A stretch of 64,000 nt of DNA from Pontibacter deserti (GCF_023630255.1 NZ_JALPRS010000001.1:1-64000), one strand, 5' to 3'; positions 45,088 to 55,324 are shown, counted from the stretch's first letter. Made by a program: numbers and translations. The notes: generated from the sequence alone by a model not told the origin.

Positions 45088-45834
45088 ATGAAAGAAGCAA
45101 AAGATAATTTCTCTACCCAATCTGACCTGTATGTGAAGTTCAGACCTGAGTACCCGGATGCACTGTATGAATTTATCTTTAAGCTCAAACCACACTATGT
45201 AGTTGCCTGGGACTGTGGTACCGGCAACGGGCAGGTAGCAGCAAAACTGGCCGAGCGCTGCCACCTGGTTTATGCCAGCGATATCAGCCAGAAACAACTC
45301 GATAATGCTATAAAAAAAGAGAACATACATTACCTGCATGCCCGTGCCGAAGCTACCAACCTGCCAGACAACAGTATAGATCTTGTAACTGTGGCGCAGG
45401 CCATCCATTGGTTTGATTTCGATGCCTTTTACCGGGAAGTATACCGCATTACAAAAGCCGGTGCCGTGGTAGCGGTGTGGTGTTACAACTTGCCTCAGAT
45501 CTCACCTGAAATTGACTCGATCCTGAATGATTTTTACAATAATGTACTGGACGGCTATTGGGATATAGAGCGCAAATACATCGACGAGAACTATACTACA
45601 ATACCTTTCCCTTTCGAAGAACTGGAAGAGATACCTCAGCTAAGTATAACTACAAACTGGACACTGGAGCACCTGCTTGGCTACCTGAACTCATGGTCGG
45701 CGGTGCAACATTACATAGATAAGAATGGAACTTCTCCCGTTAAAGATGCAGAACTGAAATTCAGGGAAGTATGGCCTGAGAATAAAGTGCTTGGTGTTGT
45801 TTTTCCAATAGCAATGCGCGTGGGTACAACCTGA
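45088..45834 (+). CDS. Class I SAM-dependent methyltransferase
   Basis: A 248-residue methyltransferase. SAM-binding motif I is VAWDCGTGNGQVAAKLA (~36-52), motif II VYASDISQKQL (~59) and a later VTVAQAIHWFDFDAFYREV segment. The last part matches the Tam/UbiE-like group with a Trp in the DAFYREV region. The acceptor is unknown. Its start overlaps the end region of the hydrolase gene by close spacing (3 bases). Confidence 0.85.
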   Translation: MKEAKDNFSTQSDLYVKFRPEYPDALYEFIFKLKPHYVVAWDCGTGNGQVAAKLAERCHLVYASDISQKQLDNAIKKENIHYLHARAEATNLPDNSIDLVTVAQAIHWFDFDAFYREVYRITKAGAVVAVWCYNLPQISPEIDSILNDFYNNVLDGYWDIERKYIDENYTTIPFPFEELEEIPQLSITTNWTLEHLLGYLNSWSAVQHYIDKNGTSPVKDAELKFREVWPENKVLGVVFPIAMRVGTT

Positions 45835-46057
45835 TTTACAACTATAACCAAACAGCGGCATTACATGGCTGGCATAGGAACCTACCTTAAATAAACGTAC
45901 CTTTGCAATCTGTCAATCATTATGGTGCAAATAGAACCATACTACCTCTTTTAAGGTTGATAGAAAGAATAACGCCGGGATTGATCGCAAATGCTATGTA
46001 TTCCCGGAAAGCTGAGACAGTGCACATGGCATTGTACAGCATCATAAGACCAATTAC

Positions 46058-47431
46058 ATGACATTTAACGAATTGAACCTGATAGAGCCTATCCTAAACG
46101 CTCTTAAAACAGAAGGATATACAAATCCCACCCCGATACAGCAAAAAGCAATCCCTTATATACTTCAGAAACGCGACCTGCTGGGTTGTGCGCAGACTGG
46201 TACTGGTAAAACAGCAGCTTTTGCTATTCCGATTCTGCAGTTACTACACGCCCTGCCACAGGATCGTAACAAGCGTACTATAAAATCGCTGATACTGACG
46301 CCGACCCGTGAACTGGCCCTGCAGATCGGAGAGAGCTTTGGCGCCTACGGCCGCAATACTGGCTTAAAGCATACCGTAATTTTTGGTGGTGTATCGCAGC
46401 ACCCGCAAACCGAAGTCCTGAAAAGAGGAGTGGATATACTGGTAGCAACACCTGGCCGTTTGCTCGACCTGATGGCACAAAAGTATATAGACCTGAGCCA
46501 CCTGCAGATATTTGTGCTGGATGAGGCAGACCGTATGCTGGATATGGGTTTTGTGCACGACGTACGCAAGGTGCTGAACGTGATACCTGAAAAGCGCCAG
46601 TCGCTGTTTTTCTCGGCTACCATGGCACCGGAGATCATGAAGCTGGCGGATAACATTTTGGTGGAGCCTGCGAAAGTAGAAGTTACACCGGTATCAAGTA
46701 CAGCGCATACTATAAAACAAGCGGTTTATTACGTTAAGAAAGCCGACAAGAAAAACCTGCTGATCCATTTGCTGAAAGGCAATGAAATTGACCGCGTACT
46801 TGTATTTACCAGAACCAAGCATGGCGCAGACCGGGTAGCAAAAGACGTTACAAAAGCTGGTGTGCAGGCCGAAGCCATACATGGTAATAAATCTCAGAAT
46901 GCCCGAGTACGTGCTTTGGATAACTTTAAAGCCAGCCGTACCCGTGTGTTGGTCGCTACTGATATTGCCGCGCGTGGTATTGATGTGGATGACCTGAACC
47001 ACGTGATAAATTTTGAGTTGCCAAACGAGCCGGAAACATACGTGCACCGTATTGGCCGTACAGGTCGTGCCGGGGCAAGCGGTACTGCGTTATCGTTCTG
47101 CGATGCCGAAGAAACATCGTACCTGGTAAGTATACAGAAACTGATCGCGAAGTCGGTGCCTGTGGTAGATAACCACCCGTACCCGATGACTGCCAAGGAT
47201 TTTGCCGAAGCTGCCTCAACCATGAAAGAGCAGAAGAAAAAAGGTGGAAATGATGGCAGAAGCCGCTGGGGCAACAAACCTTCTGGCAGCTCTACCGGAG
47301 GTGGCCAGGGCAGAAGCACTGGCGGCGGAAACTTCAGTAGTCAGAACCGTAGCAACAATGGTGGTGGCGGACAGCGCAGCGGTAGCAACCGCAGCAATGG
47401 TAACCGGAACCGTTCGCACCAGTCGAGCTAA
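46058..47431 (+). CDS. rhlE: DEAD-box RNA helicase, RhlE type
   Basis: A 457-residue ATP-dependent RNA helicase. The Q motif ([11 protein letters not shown]), Walker [11 protein letters not shown] (~45), [12 protein letters not shown] motif [16 protein letters not shown] and [10 protein letters not shown] are all present. From ~395 the tail is Gly/Ser/Asn/Arg rich ([20 protein letters not shown]), an RNA-binding RGG-like extension. The 5' leader of over 200 bases includes TACCTTTG (45898-45905) and a CCGGGA/TCCCGG hairpin (45975-46007), as expected for a cold-responsive helicase. Confidence 0.93.
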   Translation: MTFNELNLIEPILNALKTEGYTNPTPIQQKAIPYILQKRDLLGCAQTGTGKTAAFAIPILQLLHALPQDRNKRTIKSLILTPTRELALQIGESFGAYGRNTGLKHTVIFGGVSQHPQTEVLKRGVDILVATPGRLLDLMAQKYIDLSHLQIFVLDEADRMLDMGFVHDVRKVLNVIPEKRQSLFFSATMAPEIMKLADNILVEPAKVEVTPVSSTAHTIKQAVYYVKKADKKNLLIHLLKGNEIDRVLVFTRTKHGADRVAKDVTKAGVQAEAIHGNKSQNARVRALDNFKASRTRVLVATDIAARGIDVDDLNHVINFELPNEPETYVHRIGRTGRAGASGTALSFCDAEETSYLVSIQKLIAKSVPVVDNHPYPMTAKDFAEAASTMKEQKKKGGNDGRSRWGNKPSGSSTGGGQGRSTGGGNFSSQNRSNNGGGGQRSGSNRSNGNRNRSHQSS

Positions 47432-47451
47432 AAAACCGTTAAGTATAAAGT

Positions 47452-47491
47452 AAAAAGCCCCTGCCGGACCTAAACCAGCAGGGGCTTTTTT
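47452..47491 (+). terminator. Terminator of rhlE
   Basis: AAAAAGCCCCTGC (47452-47464) pairs with GCAGGGGCTTTTT (47478-47490), 13-base loop, then more T. It is 21 bases past the rhlE stop. Confidence 0.9.
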
Positions 47492-47690
47492 ATGCATCAC
47501 ATTTAACTTACTCTGGCTGCAATACGATTTCAGAAGTTAAAAAGAGATACTTATCACTTTTCGTGCAATTTATTCATATTAGATAGAATTTAATTTATGG
47601 GAATCGTATAAAATACATGAACACTTGCTTTCGTAGCACTAGTTTTTATTGATTGTTTATAGTTCTTAAAAGTATGATTCGCTATGAAAT

Positions 47691-49760
47691 ATGAAATTTA
47701 CAAGCTCCCGCCTGACTTTGTTACATCTTTTAATCTGCTTGTTGGTAGGCGTAATCTTACCACTGCAGGCACAACAACTTCTTGACCCACGCACACAAGT
47801 TAAATTTACCAATCCGTTACCCATTCCTGCTGCTATAGATGCTACACAGGGAGGTACTTTTGAAATGGAAATTACCCAGTTTGAGCAGGACCTGGGGTTA
47901 CGTGATATTTCGGGGCAACCGCTGCTTACCAAAGTATGGGGCTATAATGGTCAGTATCCCGGTCCAACCTTTGTAGCTAAAAAAGATGTGCCAGTAGATG
48001 TATTCTGGTATAATAACTTAACAGTTGAAGGCTCAGCTACCGGCACACCATTACCACATCTATTACCTATAGATAGAAGTATACACTGGGCATTAGAGCA
48101 CGTGGAAGGCAGGGAGCAATATGGCATACCTATAGTTACGCACCTGCATGGCGGTCATTCCGAATCAGAGAGCGATGGATTACCTGAAGCCTGGTTTACA
48201 CCCGGTTTTTCACTGAAGGGCAAAGATTTTAAAAAGGGAGATAGTGAACCTTATCATTATGATAATGACCAGGAAGCTGCCACATTATGGTATCATGACC
48301 ATACCTTAGGCATAACAAGGCTTAATGTGTATGCCGGTCTGGCGGGCTTCTATATACTTACAGACGATCATGAACAGCAGCTAAAAGCAACGAATAAAAT
48401 TCCAGCCGATCCCTATGATATTGGATTAGCTATTCAGGACCGCATGTTTACCACAGATGGGCAATTACATTACCCTTCCGGGCTTGATAATCATGATGAA
48501 TCCGGGGAAGAAGGGGCAAGCGTATTACCAGAATTTTTTGGGAACATTATACTTGTAAATGGCAAGGCATGGCCAGTATTGGAAGTAGAGCCAAGGCAAT
48601 ATCGTTTCCGTATGCTGAACGGCTCCGACTCAAGGTTCTATAACCTGTTTATGTCAGTGCCGCTTAGTTTTGTGCAGATTGGTACAGACAATGGGCTGTT
48701 GCCGGCCCCGGTAGCTCATAACCAGCTATTAATTTCTCCCGGCGAACGAAAAGATGTAGTTATTGACTTTTCTAATCCTGCCCTCTGGGGTAAAACGATC
48801 ATCCTCCGGAACAATGCTCAGTCTCCTTTTCCGAAGGGTACACCTCCCAATCCAAATGCTGAAGGGCAGATAATGGCATTCCGTGTTTCCAAACCTTTAA
48901 ATACAGCATATCCACTCACGTCAGTGCCGGGCAACTTGCGTGCCAGTGCCATGTTCGACCACGATACGCCAGCCAAAACCAGAAAGCTTATACTTTTTGA
49001 AGGTACCGATGAGTTTGGCAGGCTAAAAGCAATGCTGGGCACTTTTGAGCATGGAGCTTTGGGCTTTGTTGAGCCAATTACAGAAAACCCTAACCTGAAT
49101 GCAACGGAAGTATGGGAGATTTACAATACCACCCCTGACGCACACCCGATACACCTGCACCTGGTTACTTTCCAGGTACTCAATTCACAGAAGTTTAAAG
49201 TAGATTTTGATGATGAAGAAAAGGGGACCGTGTCAAAAGTAAGGTTGATAGGTCAGCCTAAGGCACCGGAGCCGGGACAAAACGGCAGAAAAGACACTTA
49301 CCCTATTGCGCCAGGGGAGGTAACACGTCTTATAGCAAAATTTGACAGGGAAGGCTTATACGCATGGCACTGCCACATTTTGTCGCATGAGGACCATGAA
49401 ATGATGCGCCCATACTATGTAGGAAACATGCCGGACCACATGCTGGCAAGCCATACCCAAGATAAGAACGATAAAATACCGGCAAAAGAAAAGATACTTA
49501 ACAATGGCGTATTCAGCATTTATCCAAATCCGTTTTCGAGTGCTGCGACACTACAGATAAAGCTAAGTGAGCCAGCAGCTGTAGCTGTACGCCTTTTAGA
49601 TATAAGAGGACGCTTAGTAAGAGAAGTACCGGTAAAACAACTTGCTACAGGTAATCATCAGCTCGAAATCAACAGCACCGATATGCAGACAGGCATGTAT
49701 ATCTGCGAAGTGGAGATGAATAACAAACTATACCGCAGCCGTGTTGTGCTGACCCGGTAA
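47691..49760 (+). CDS. Multicopper oxidase with type IX secretion tail
   Basis: A 689-residue secreted copper oxidase of the bilirubin oxidase/CotA type. A signal peptide is followed by three cupredoxin domains. Copper ligands are visible as THLHGGHSES, LWYHDHTLG (~200), HPIHLHLVTF (~485) and YAWHCHILSHEDHEMM (~555), the last with Cys, His and the axial Met. Residues ~608-689 form a type A C-terminal sorting domain (FSIYPNPFSSAATLQIKL ... GMYICEVEMNN), directing export through the T9SS to the surface. Likely oxidises metals or phenolics outside the cell. Confidence 0.93.
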   Translation: MKFTSSRLTLLHLLICLLVGVILPLQAQQLLDPRTQVKFTNPLPIPAAIDATQGGTFEMEITQFEQDLGLRDISGQPLLTKVWGYNGQYPGPTFVAKKDVPVDVFWYNNLTVEGSATGTPLPHLLPIDRSIHWALEHVEGREQYGIPIVTHLHGGHSESESDGLPEAWFTPGFSLKGKDFKKGDSEPYHYDNDQEAATLWYHDHTLGITRLNVYAGLAGFYILTDDHEQQLKATNKIPADPYDIGLAIQDRMFTTDGQLHYPSGLDNHDESGEEGASVLPEFFGNIILVNGKAWPVLEVEPRQYRFRMLNGSDSRFYNLFMSVPLSFVQIGTDNGLLPAPVAHNQLLISPGERKDVVIDFSNPALWGKTIILRNNAQSPFPKGTPPNPNAEGQIMAFRVSKPLNTAYPLTSVPGNLRASAMFDHDTPAKTRKLILFEGTDEFGRLKAMLGTFEHGALGFVEPITENPNLNATEVWEIYNTTPDAHPIHLHLVTFQVLNSQKFKVDFDDEEKGTVSKVRLIGQPKAPEPGQNGRKDTYPIAPGEVTRLIAKFDREGLYAWHCHILSHEDHEMMRPYYVGNMPDHMLASHTQDKNDKIPAKEKILNNGVFSIYPNPFSSAATLQIKLSEPAAVAVRLLDIRGRLVREVPVKQLATGNHQLEINSTDMQTGMYICEVEMNNKLYRSRVVLTR

Positions 49761-49783
49761 ACGGTTTGGTCTCAGATGGAGGG

Positions 49784-49814
49784 AAAGCCCTGCTTGGTGC
49801 AGGGCTTTTTTTTC
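49784..49814 (+). terminator. Terminator of the multicopper oxidase gene
   Basis: AAAGCCCTGC (49784-49793) pairs with GCAGGGCTTT (49799-49808) around TTGGT, followed by a long T-run. It lies 23 bases past the stop and abuts the convergent transporter gene. Confidence 0.9.
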
Positions 49815-49820
49815 TTTTTC

Positions 49821-50714
49821 TTACTCTGTTACCGCCTGACGTGTGCGGCTTACCAGATACACGCCTGTAAATATAAGCAAGGCATAAATTCCTTTCTGCA
49901 GGGTAAATACATCTCTCCCAAAGCCTATGGCAATAAGTATAGCCAGCAAGGGTTGCAGGTAAATATAAGCTCCTACCAACGACGGGTTTGCATAGCGCAG
50001 CGCCCAGGTATTGAACAGGTAAGCTATAATGGTTACAGCCAGCACCATAAAAACAATAGCCCACCAGATAGATGATGGAAAAGAACTATAATCTGGAGCT
50101 ATAACCTGCTGCCAGCCAAACGGAACAACTATAAAAGCACCTACGGCAAAAATGCGGCTTACAATAGTAAAGGCATTATACTTCTGCATCAGGGGTTTTA
50201 CGAGCACCAAGTATAACCCATAAGATGCCGCATTCAGAATTATAAGCAGATCGCCCCACAGGTTGCCGGAGTTGCTTTCATCGCGCGATGTATAGATCAG
50301 CAGGAATGCACCCGTGCAGGCCAGCACAATACCACCTACCTTCCGGAAGCTTACCCGTTCCCGCAAAAGTATAGCCGAAAAGATCAGTACAATGATGGGC
50401 ACGATCACCATCAGCAGGGCAGCATTAATAGGAGATGTTAGATTAAGTCCTCCAAAAAAGCAGAGCTGGTTAATGGCAATACCTGTAACACCGCAAAGTA
50501 TAGAGCGCATGTTATCAGCCCAGCCCACAATTTTTTCACGAATAACGAGCCGTGAAAGTATACCGAAAAATATTGCCGCCGACACCACCCGGATAACGAT
50601 CAGCCCGTAAGGCCCCACATAAAATGGCATCACTTCTTTAGCGATGCTATAGTTGCTGCCGTATATCAGCGCTACCAGAAAAAGCGCTCCATGCACCTGC
50701 ACTTGTTTACTCAT
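49821..50714 (-). CDS. EamA-family (DMT) transporter
   Basis: A 297-residue protein with ten predicted helices in two EamA halves (first half ends near ~140; second half starts with GDLLIILNAASYGLYLVLVK). Drug/metabolite exporters of this type move amino acids or metabolites; the substrate is unknown. A minus-strand TACCTTTG box (50719-50726) lies only five bases before the ATG, so the mRNA may be leaderless or nearly so. Divergent from the AI-2E gene. Confidence 0.88.
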   Translation of the reverse strand: MSKQVQVHGALFLVALIYGSNYSIAKEVMPFYVGPYGLIVIRVVSAAIFFGILSRLVIREKIVGWADNMRSILCGVTGIAINQLCFFGGLNLTSPINAALLMVIVPIIVLIFSAILLRERVSFRKVGGIVLACTGAFLLIYTSRDESNSGNLWGDLLIILNAASYGLYLVLVKPLMQKYNAFTIVSRIFAVGAFIVVPFGWQQVIAPDYSSFPSSIWWAIVFMVLAVTIIAYLFNTWALRYANPSLVGAYIYLQPLLAILIAIGFGRDVFTLQKGIYALLIFTGVYLVSRTRQAVTE

Positions 50715-50755
50715 TTGGCAAAGGTACGCGGTTATTTTTTTTGCACCGTATAAGG

Positions 50756-51934
50756 ATGATCAACATAAAATCTATTTCTGAAACTATGGATCTGAAAAGT
50801 ATGCCCCTAACCGCAAGACGAGCCCTTGAAGTAATGGGTTTGTTTTTTCTGGGGTGGATCATTGTGCTGGGGCAGGGAGTGCTCGCGCCGCTACTACTTG
50901 CATTTTTTATGAGCATTATGATGCTGCCTGTATACCGCTTTCTGCAGCGCCACAAAGTGCCTGATATACTTGCCATCGTGCTTAGTTTGCTTTCCCTGGG
51001 GCTTATTTTTGGCCTTATTATCTGGTTCTTTTCAGTACAGATAGGGAGCCTAATTTCGGATTTTCCGGTCATTCAGCGAAATGTTACCCAGCACCTGAAA
51101 TCTCTGAGCGACTGGATCGGTTCTAAAACACCTTTCTCTACCGACGAGCAGACAAAGTTTATCAGTGAGCAAAGCAATAAGCTACTGAATTTTGCAGGCA
51201 CCTTTTTAAGCGGGGCTGCCGGCTCTGTTACGTCGGTGTTGATATTAATTGCACTACTTCCAATTTATATTTTCCTGTTGCTCTTTTATAAAAACCTGTT
51301 GCTGCGGTTTGTGTTTTTATGGTTCCCTGCTGAGAAGCACGCAAAAGTAGAAGACACACTGCGCGAAATGCAGATTATCATTAAAAGCTACCTGTTCGGT
51401 CTGCTGATACAGGTAACTTACATGACCATACTTCTGGGTGGTATTTTGCTGATCATCGGTATTAAACATGCACTGCTCATCGGGCTTATTTTTGCTTTCC
51501 TGAACCTGATACCGTATGTGGGGGCCTTATTGGGCAACATTATAGGTGTGCTGCTTACACTGGCATCGTCGTCAGAATTGTGGCCTATACTGGCTGTGCT
51601 GGGTACCATAGCCGGTGTGCAGTTCTTGGATAACAACATCCTGATGCCACGCATTGTAGGTTCTAAAGTAAAGATCAATGCACTGGCAACTATAGTTGGT
51701 GTAATTGTAGGTGGTGAGATTGCAGGTATAGCCGGGATGTTTTTATCGCTGCCTATTATTGCGGTACTTAAAGTGGTATTCGACAGAACGGAAGACTTTA
51801 AGCAATGGGGTGTTTTATTTGGAGATGAAAAACCGGAGCATAGCCCAATGACAGAACCAGCCATGCGCGACGACAGCGAAGAGATGCGGCAGCACCTGGA
51901 ACGGAAAAACGAGATAGAACCGCCGCATAAATAG
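50756..51934 (+). CDS. AI-2E family transporter
   Basis: A 392-residue membrane protein of the AI-2E/PerM family: eight helices, the LIPYVGALLGNIIGVLLTL segment (~258), and the FLDNNILMPRIVGSKVKINA motif (~296). Members include AI-2 exporters and sodium/proton antiporters; a role in quorum sensing should not be assumed. ATG 50756 is preferred to TTG 50741, which lies in the likely promoter. The C-terminal ~35 residues are acidic and polar. Divergent from the EamA gene with 41 bases between starts. Confidence 0.87.
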   Translation: MINIKSISETMDLKSMPLTARRALEVMGLFFLGWIIVLGQGVLAPLLLAFFMSIMMLPVYRFLQRHKVPDILAIVLSLLSLGLIFGLIIWFFSVQIGSLISDFPVIQRNVTQHLKSLSDWIGSKTPFSTDEQTKFISEQSNKLLNFAGTFLSGAAGSVTSVLILIALLPIYIFLLLFYKNLLLRFVFLWFPAEKHAKVEDTLREMQIIIKSYLFGLLIQVTYMTILLGGILLIIGIKHALLIGLIFAFLNLIPYVGALLGNIIGVLLTLASSSELWPILAVLGTIAGVQFLDNNILMPRIVGSKVKINALATIVGVIVGGEIAGIAGMFLSLPIIAVLKVVFDRTEDFKQWGVLFGDEKPEHSPMTEPAMRDDSEEMRQHLERKNEIEPPHK

Positions 51935-51994
51935 CAGCAGATCAAAGTATAAGCCAGCGGATTTGGGAAGGAAGGGCTTCATCAGCAGATGCGA

Positions 51995-52026
51995 TTTATC
52001 TCTTTGTTTTCAAATCCGTAACTTTG
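51995..52026 (+). promoter_or_regulatory. Predicted promoter of rarA
   Basis: TTTA (51995-51998) followed after 20 bases by TAACTTTG (52019-52026) fits the Bacteroidota consensus with one mismatch. The start codon is 34 bases further on. Confidence 0.5.
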
Positions 52027-52059
52027 CTTTAAACCTGTTTCAGGTAAACAACATAGCTG

Positions 52060-53328
52060 ATGATTCACCCGAATATACCGTTGGCCGAGCGCATGCGGCC
52101 ACACAATTTAGACCAGTACTACGGGCAAAAGCACCTGGTAGGGCCCGGTGGCATTTTGCGCCGTTACATAGAAGGTGGCGTAATACCAAGTATGATCTTG
52201 TGGGGCCCTCCTGGCGTCGGTAAAACCACTTTGGCTAACATTATTGCCAACCAGATGAAAGTGCCTTTCGTGGCCCTGAGCGCAATCAATTCCGGTGTAA
52301 AAGACATTCGCGAAGTGATAGACCAGGCGAAGAAGCGGCAGGGTACAGTATTGTTTATTGATGAGATCCACAGGTTCAATAAATCGCAGCAGGATGCCTT
52401 GCTGGGTGCCGTAGAGAAAGGAACTGTTACTTTAGTTGGCGCTACTACCGAGAATCCCTCTTTTGAAGTGATATCAGCATTACTTTCGCGTTGCCAGGTG
52501 TACATACTCAAGCACCTGACCAAAGATGAACTGATAGAACTGGTTGACAAAGCTTTGGCTGAAGACGAATGGATGCGCCACAGAAACGTAAAAGTGCAGG
52601 AGTATGAAGCCTTACTTACGATATCTGGTGGCGATGCACGTAAGCTGTTGAACCTGCTGGAGATAGTTGCTGAAGGTGTGCAGGGCGATGAAGTTATAGT
52701 TACCAACGACCTTGTAAAGCAGGTTGCGCAGCAGAACATCGTGATCTACGATAAGTCAGGGGAAATGCATTACGACCTTGTGTCGGCGTTCATTAAGTCT
52801 ATTCGTGGCTCAGACCCAAATGCAGCGGTATACTGGCTGGCCCGCATGATAGAAGGCGGCGAAGACCCGAAATTTATTGCCCGCAGGTTACTTATTGCCT
52901 CTTCTGAAGATATTGGTTTGGCTAACTCTAATGCGCTGTTAATGGCGACTTCCTGTTTTCAGGCGGTGCAGATGATCGGTTACCCGGAAGCAGAGATTAT
53001 ACTTTCGCAGTGCACCGTATACCTGGCCACATCACCAAAAAGCAATGCCAGTTATAAAGCTATTAAACAGGCCCGCCAGATGGTGCAGCAAACCGGGAAC
53101 CTGCCTGTTCCGTTACACATCCGCAACGCGCCCACCAAACTGATGAAGGAGATTGGCTACGGCAACAACTATAAGTATGCCCACGACTACGAAGGTAATT
53201 TTGTGGAGCAAGAATTTATGCCTGACGGCCTGAACAATACCACTTTTTACGAACCCGGAAACAACGGCCGCGAAGTAGAAATGCGTAAGCAGCTGCAAGC
53301 CCAATGGGGGAAAAAGTACAGGTATTAA
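52060..53328 (+). CDS. rarA: Replication-associated recombination protein A
   Basis: A 422-residue AAA+ ATPase of the RarA/MgsA/WRNIP1 family that acts at stalled replication forks. It starts with PLAERMRPHNLDQYYGQKHL, has Walker A GPPGVGKTTLA (~48), Walker B LFIDEIHRFNKSQQDALL (~102), sensor-1 GATTENPSFEV, and the C-terminal MgsA domain (YDLVSAFIKSIRGSDPNAAV then YWLARMIEGGEDP). Length is typical. It has its own promoter. A tight cluster of inverted repeats follows the stop. Confidence 0.97.
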   Translation: MIHPNIPLAERMRPHNLDQYYGQKHLVGPGGILRRYIEGGVIPSMILWGPPGVGKTTLANIIANQMKVPFVALSAINSGVKDIREVIDQAKKRQGTVLFIDEIHRFNKSQQDALLGAVEKGTVTLVGATTENPSFEVISALLSRCQVYILKHLTKDELIELVDKALAEDEWMRHRNVKVQEYEALLTISGGDARKLLNLLEIVAEGVQGDEVIVTNDLVKQVAQQNIVIYDKSGEMHYDLVSAFIKSIRGSDPNAAVYWLARMIEGGEDPKFIARRLLIASSEDIGLANSNALLMATSCFQAVQMIGYPEAEIILSQCTVYLATSPKSNASYKAIKQARQMVQQTGNLPVPLHIRNAPTKLMKEIGYGNNYKYAHDYEGNFVEQEFMPDGLNNTTFYEPGNNGREVEMRKQLQAQWGKKYRY

Positions 53329-53332
53329 TCTT

Positions 53333-53420
53333 GAGTTCTGAGTCCCGAGTTACGAGTTAAAAAGGAGTAACGCTCTGAATTTAAATAAACTCGTGACTCA
53401 GAACTTGTAACTCAGAACTC
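53333..53420. repeat. Cluster of ACTCAGAACT inverted repeats
   Basis: GAGTTCTGAGT (53333-53343) and ACTCAGAACTC (53410-53420) form an 11-bp inverted pair. A second ACTCAGAACT copy lies at 53396-53405, and GAGTTACGAGTT (53347-53358) faces AACTCGTGACTC (53388-53399). The ~44-base interior is AT-rich. The arrangement resembles interspersed palindromic elements of Bacteroidota; it could act as a terminator for rarA, although no T-run follows directly. Confidence 0.6.
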
Positions 53421-53560
53421 TTTATAGTTTTGTAGATGAAAAGGTGAAGTTGGTCGAGAAGGGGATGATTGCTTGAACTATAAGCAGTAAATTTGTTTAT
53501 TGTAGTGTGGGGCTACGTATAGCGCCATTATTTAATAAGTATAAAAATACATAACCTTAT

Positions 53561-55324
53561 ATGCTAAACTTCCTGAAATATGTGCTGGCAACTATTGTAG
53601 GCTTGCTCTTATTCTCTTTCATCAGCATCCTTATCCTGATTGGCATAGCAGCCAGCGCCGCGTCTAAAGACGAAGTTCGGATTGTAGAGAATTCTGTACT
53701 GGAACTGAAACTGGATAACCCGATTACAGAGCGCGACCCGCATAACCCATGGCAGGAGCTTGGTTTCGCTTTTGGTGGCTTCTCCAGCACCGATGGCCTT
53801 GACCAGATCAAAGCATCTATCCGCAAAGCTAAAACCGACGATAATATTAAAGGTATCTTCCTGAACATGCGTTTCGTGGACGCAGGTATGGCGAAGCTTG
53901 AAGAGATCCGTAATGAGCTTATTGACTTTAAGAAGTCCGGCAAGTTCGTGGTTTCTTACAGCGATATCTCGAATGAGAAAGCGTATTACCTGGCATCGGT
54001 AGCTGATAAGATCTATGTAAACCCACTGGGCACGCCGGAGTTTAACGGCATGAGCTCTGAAGTATACTTCTTTAAAGGTACTTTAGAAAAGCTTGATATT
54101 AAGCCGCAGATATTTAAAGTTGGTGAATTTAAAAGTGCTGTAGAGCCTTTCTTCCTGGATAAAATGAGCGAGCCGGCACGTCTGCAGATGCAGTCTTTCC
54201 TTAACTCGATCAACGATTTCCAGCTACGCAACATTGCCAAATCCCGCAACAAGACCTACGAAGAACTAAAGAATATTTCTGATAACCTGCTGGTGCGCGA
54301 TGCTGCTGATGCTAAGAAGTATGGCCTGATTACGGATGTGGGTTACTACGATGAAGCGATCAACTATATCAAGAAAAAAGCAGGTATAAAAGAAGATGGC
54401 AAACTGGAACTGGTTGCCTTGAGCAAGTATAAGAAAGCAGAAGGCAAAGAAGAGAAGAACTCCTCTAAAAACCGCATTGCTGTTATTTATGCTGAGGGTG
54501 ATATTGTAGACGGTAAAGGCGATGATGATGAGATCGGCAGCGAGCGTTATGCAGAAGCTATCAGAAAAGCCCGCCTCGATGAAAGGGTAAAAGCTGTAGT
54601 GCTACGTATTAGCTCACCGGGTGGTAGCGCCCTGGCGTCTGATGTGCTGTGGCGTGAAATTCAGCTGACCCGTAAAGTAAAACCAGTTATTGCTTCCATG
54701 TCAGATATGGCGGCATCCGGTGGGTATTACTTAGCGATGGGTTGCGATACCATTGTGGCGCATCCAAACACAATTACAGGTAGCATAGGCGTATTCGGTA
54801 TCATCCCGAACATACAGGGCTTCATGAATAACAAACTGGGTATTACTGTGGATAATGTAAAAACCGGCAAGTATTCAGATGTACCAACGCTTACCCGACC
54901 AATGACTGCTTTTGAGCAGGAAGTTGTACAGCGCCAGATAAACCAGATCTATGATGTGTTTACAAAGAAAGCTGCACAAGGCCGTGGCATGACGCAGGAT
55001 AAACTGAAGGAGTATGCTTCCGGTCGTGTATGGTCGGGTGCAGAAGCCAAGCAACGTAACCTGGTAGATGTGTTTGGCGGACTGGAAACAGCCATTAAGA
55101 TAGCCGCCGAAAAAGCTAACATTAAAGACGACTACAGGTTAACTGAGTTACCAGCCCGTAAATCGTTTTTAGAGGAACTGATGGGAGATATGGGTTCTCA
55201 GGTAAAAGAGCAATATGTAAAAGCCGAACTTGGCGAACTATACCCGCTGTACAACATGTACAAAAAGGTGGAGCACATCCAAGGCATCCAGACACGTATG
55301 CCTTACAACCTAAGCGTGGAATGA
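53561..55324 (+). CDS. sppA: Signal peptide peptidase SppA, 67K type
   Basis: A 587-residue membrane-anchored serine protease (helix at ~7-30) with two tandem S49 domains. The catalytic Lys lies in VGEFKSAVEPF in the first domain (~191) and the catalytic Ser in SDMAASGGYYLA in the second (~386); this split dyad is typical of the long SppA. It degrades cleaved signal peptides in the inner membrane. It is single, with an upstream repeat cluster and a downstream terminator-like hairpin. Confidence 0.95.
   Translation: MLNFLKYVLATIVGLLLFSFISILILIGIAASAASKDEVRIVENSVLELKLDNPITERDPHNPWQELGFAFGGFSSTDGLDQIKASIRKAKTDDNIKGIFLNMRFVDAGMAKLEEIRNELIDFKKSGKFVVSYSDISNEKAYYLASVADKIYVNPLGTPEFNGMSSEVYFFKGTLEKLDIKPQIFKVGEFKSAVEPFFLDKMSEPARLQMQSFLNSINDFQLRNIAKSRNKTYEELKNISDNLLVRDAADAKKYGLITDVGYYDEAINYIKKKAGIKEDGKLELVALSKYKKAEGKEEKNSSKNRIAVIYAEGDIVDGKGDDDEIGSERYAEAIRKARLDERVKAVVLRISSPGGSALASDVLWREIQLTRKVKPVIASMSDMAASGGYYLAMGCDTIVAHPNTITGSIGVFGIIPNIQGFMNNKLGITVDNVKTGKYSDVPTLTRPMTAFEQEVVQRQINQIYDVFTKKAAQGRGMTQDKLKEYASGRVWSGAEAKQRNLVDVFGGLETAIKIAAEKANIKDDYRLTELPARKSFLEELMGDMGSQVKEQYVKAELGELYPLYNMYKKVEHIQGIQTRMPYNLSVE

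Noticed and set aside
53333..53420. CRISPR array
   Set aside because: The units are inverted and irregularly spaced, lack uniform spacers, and no cas gene is near.
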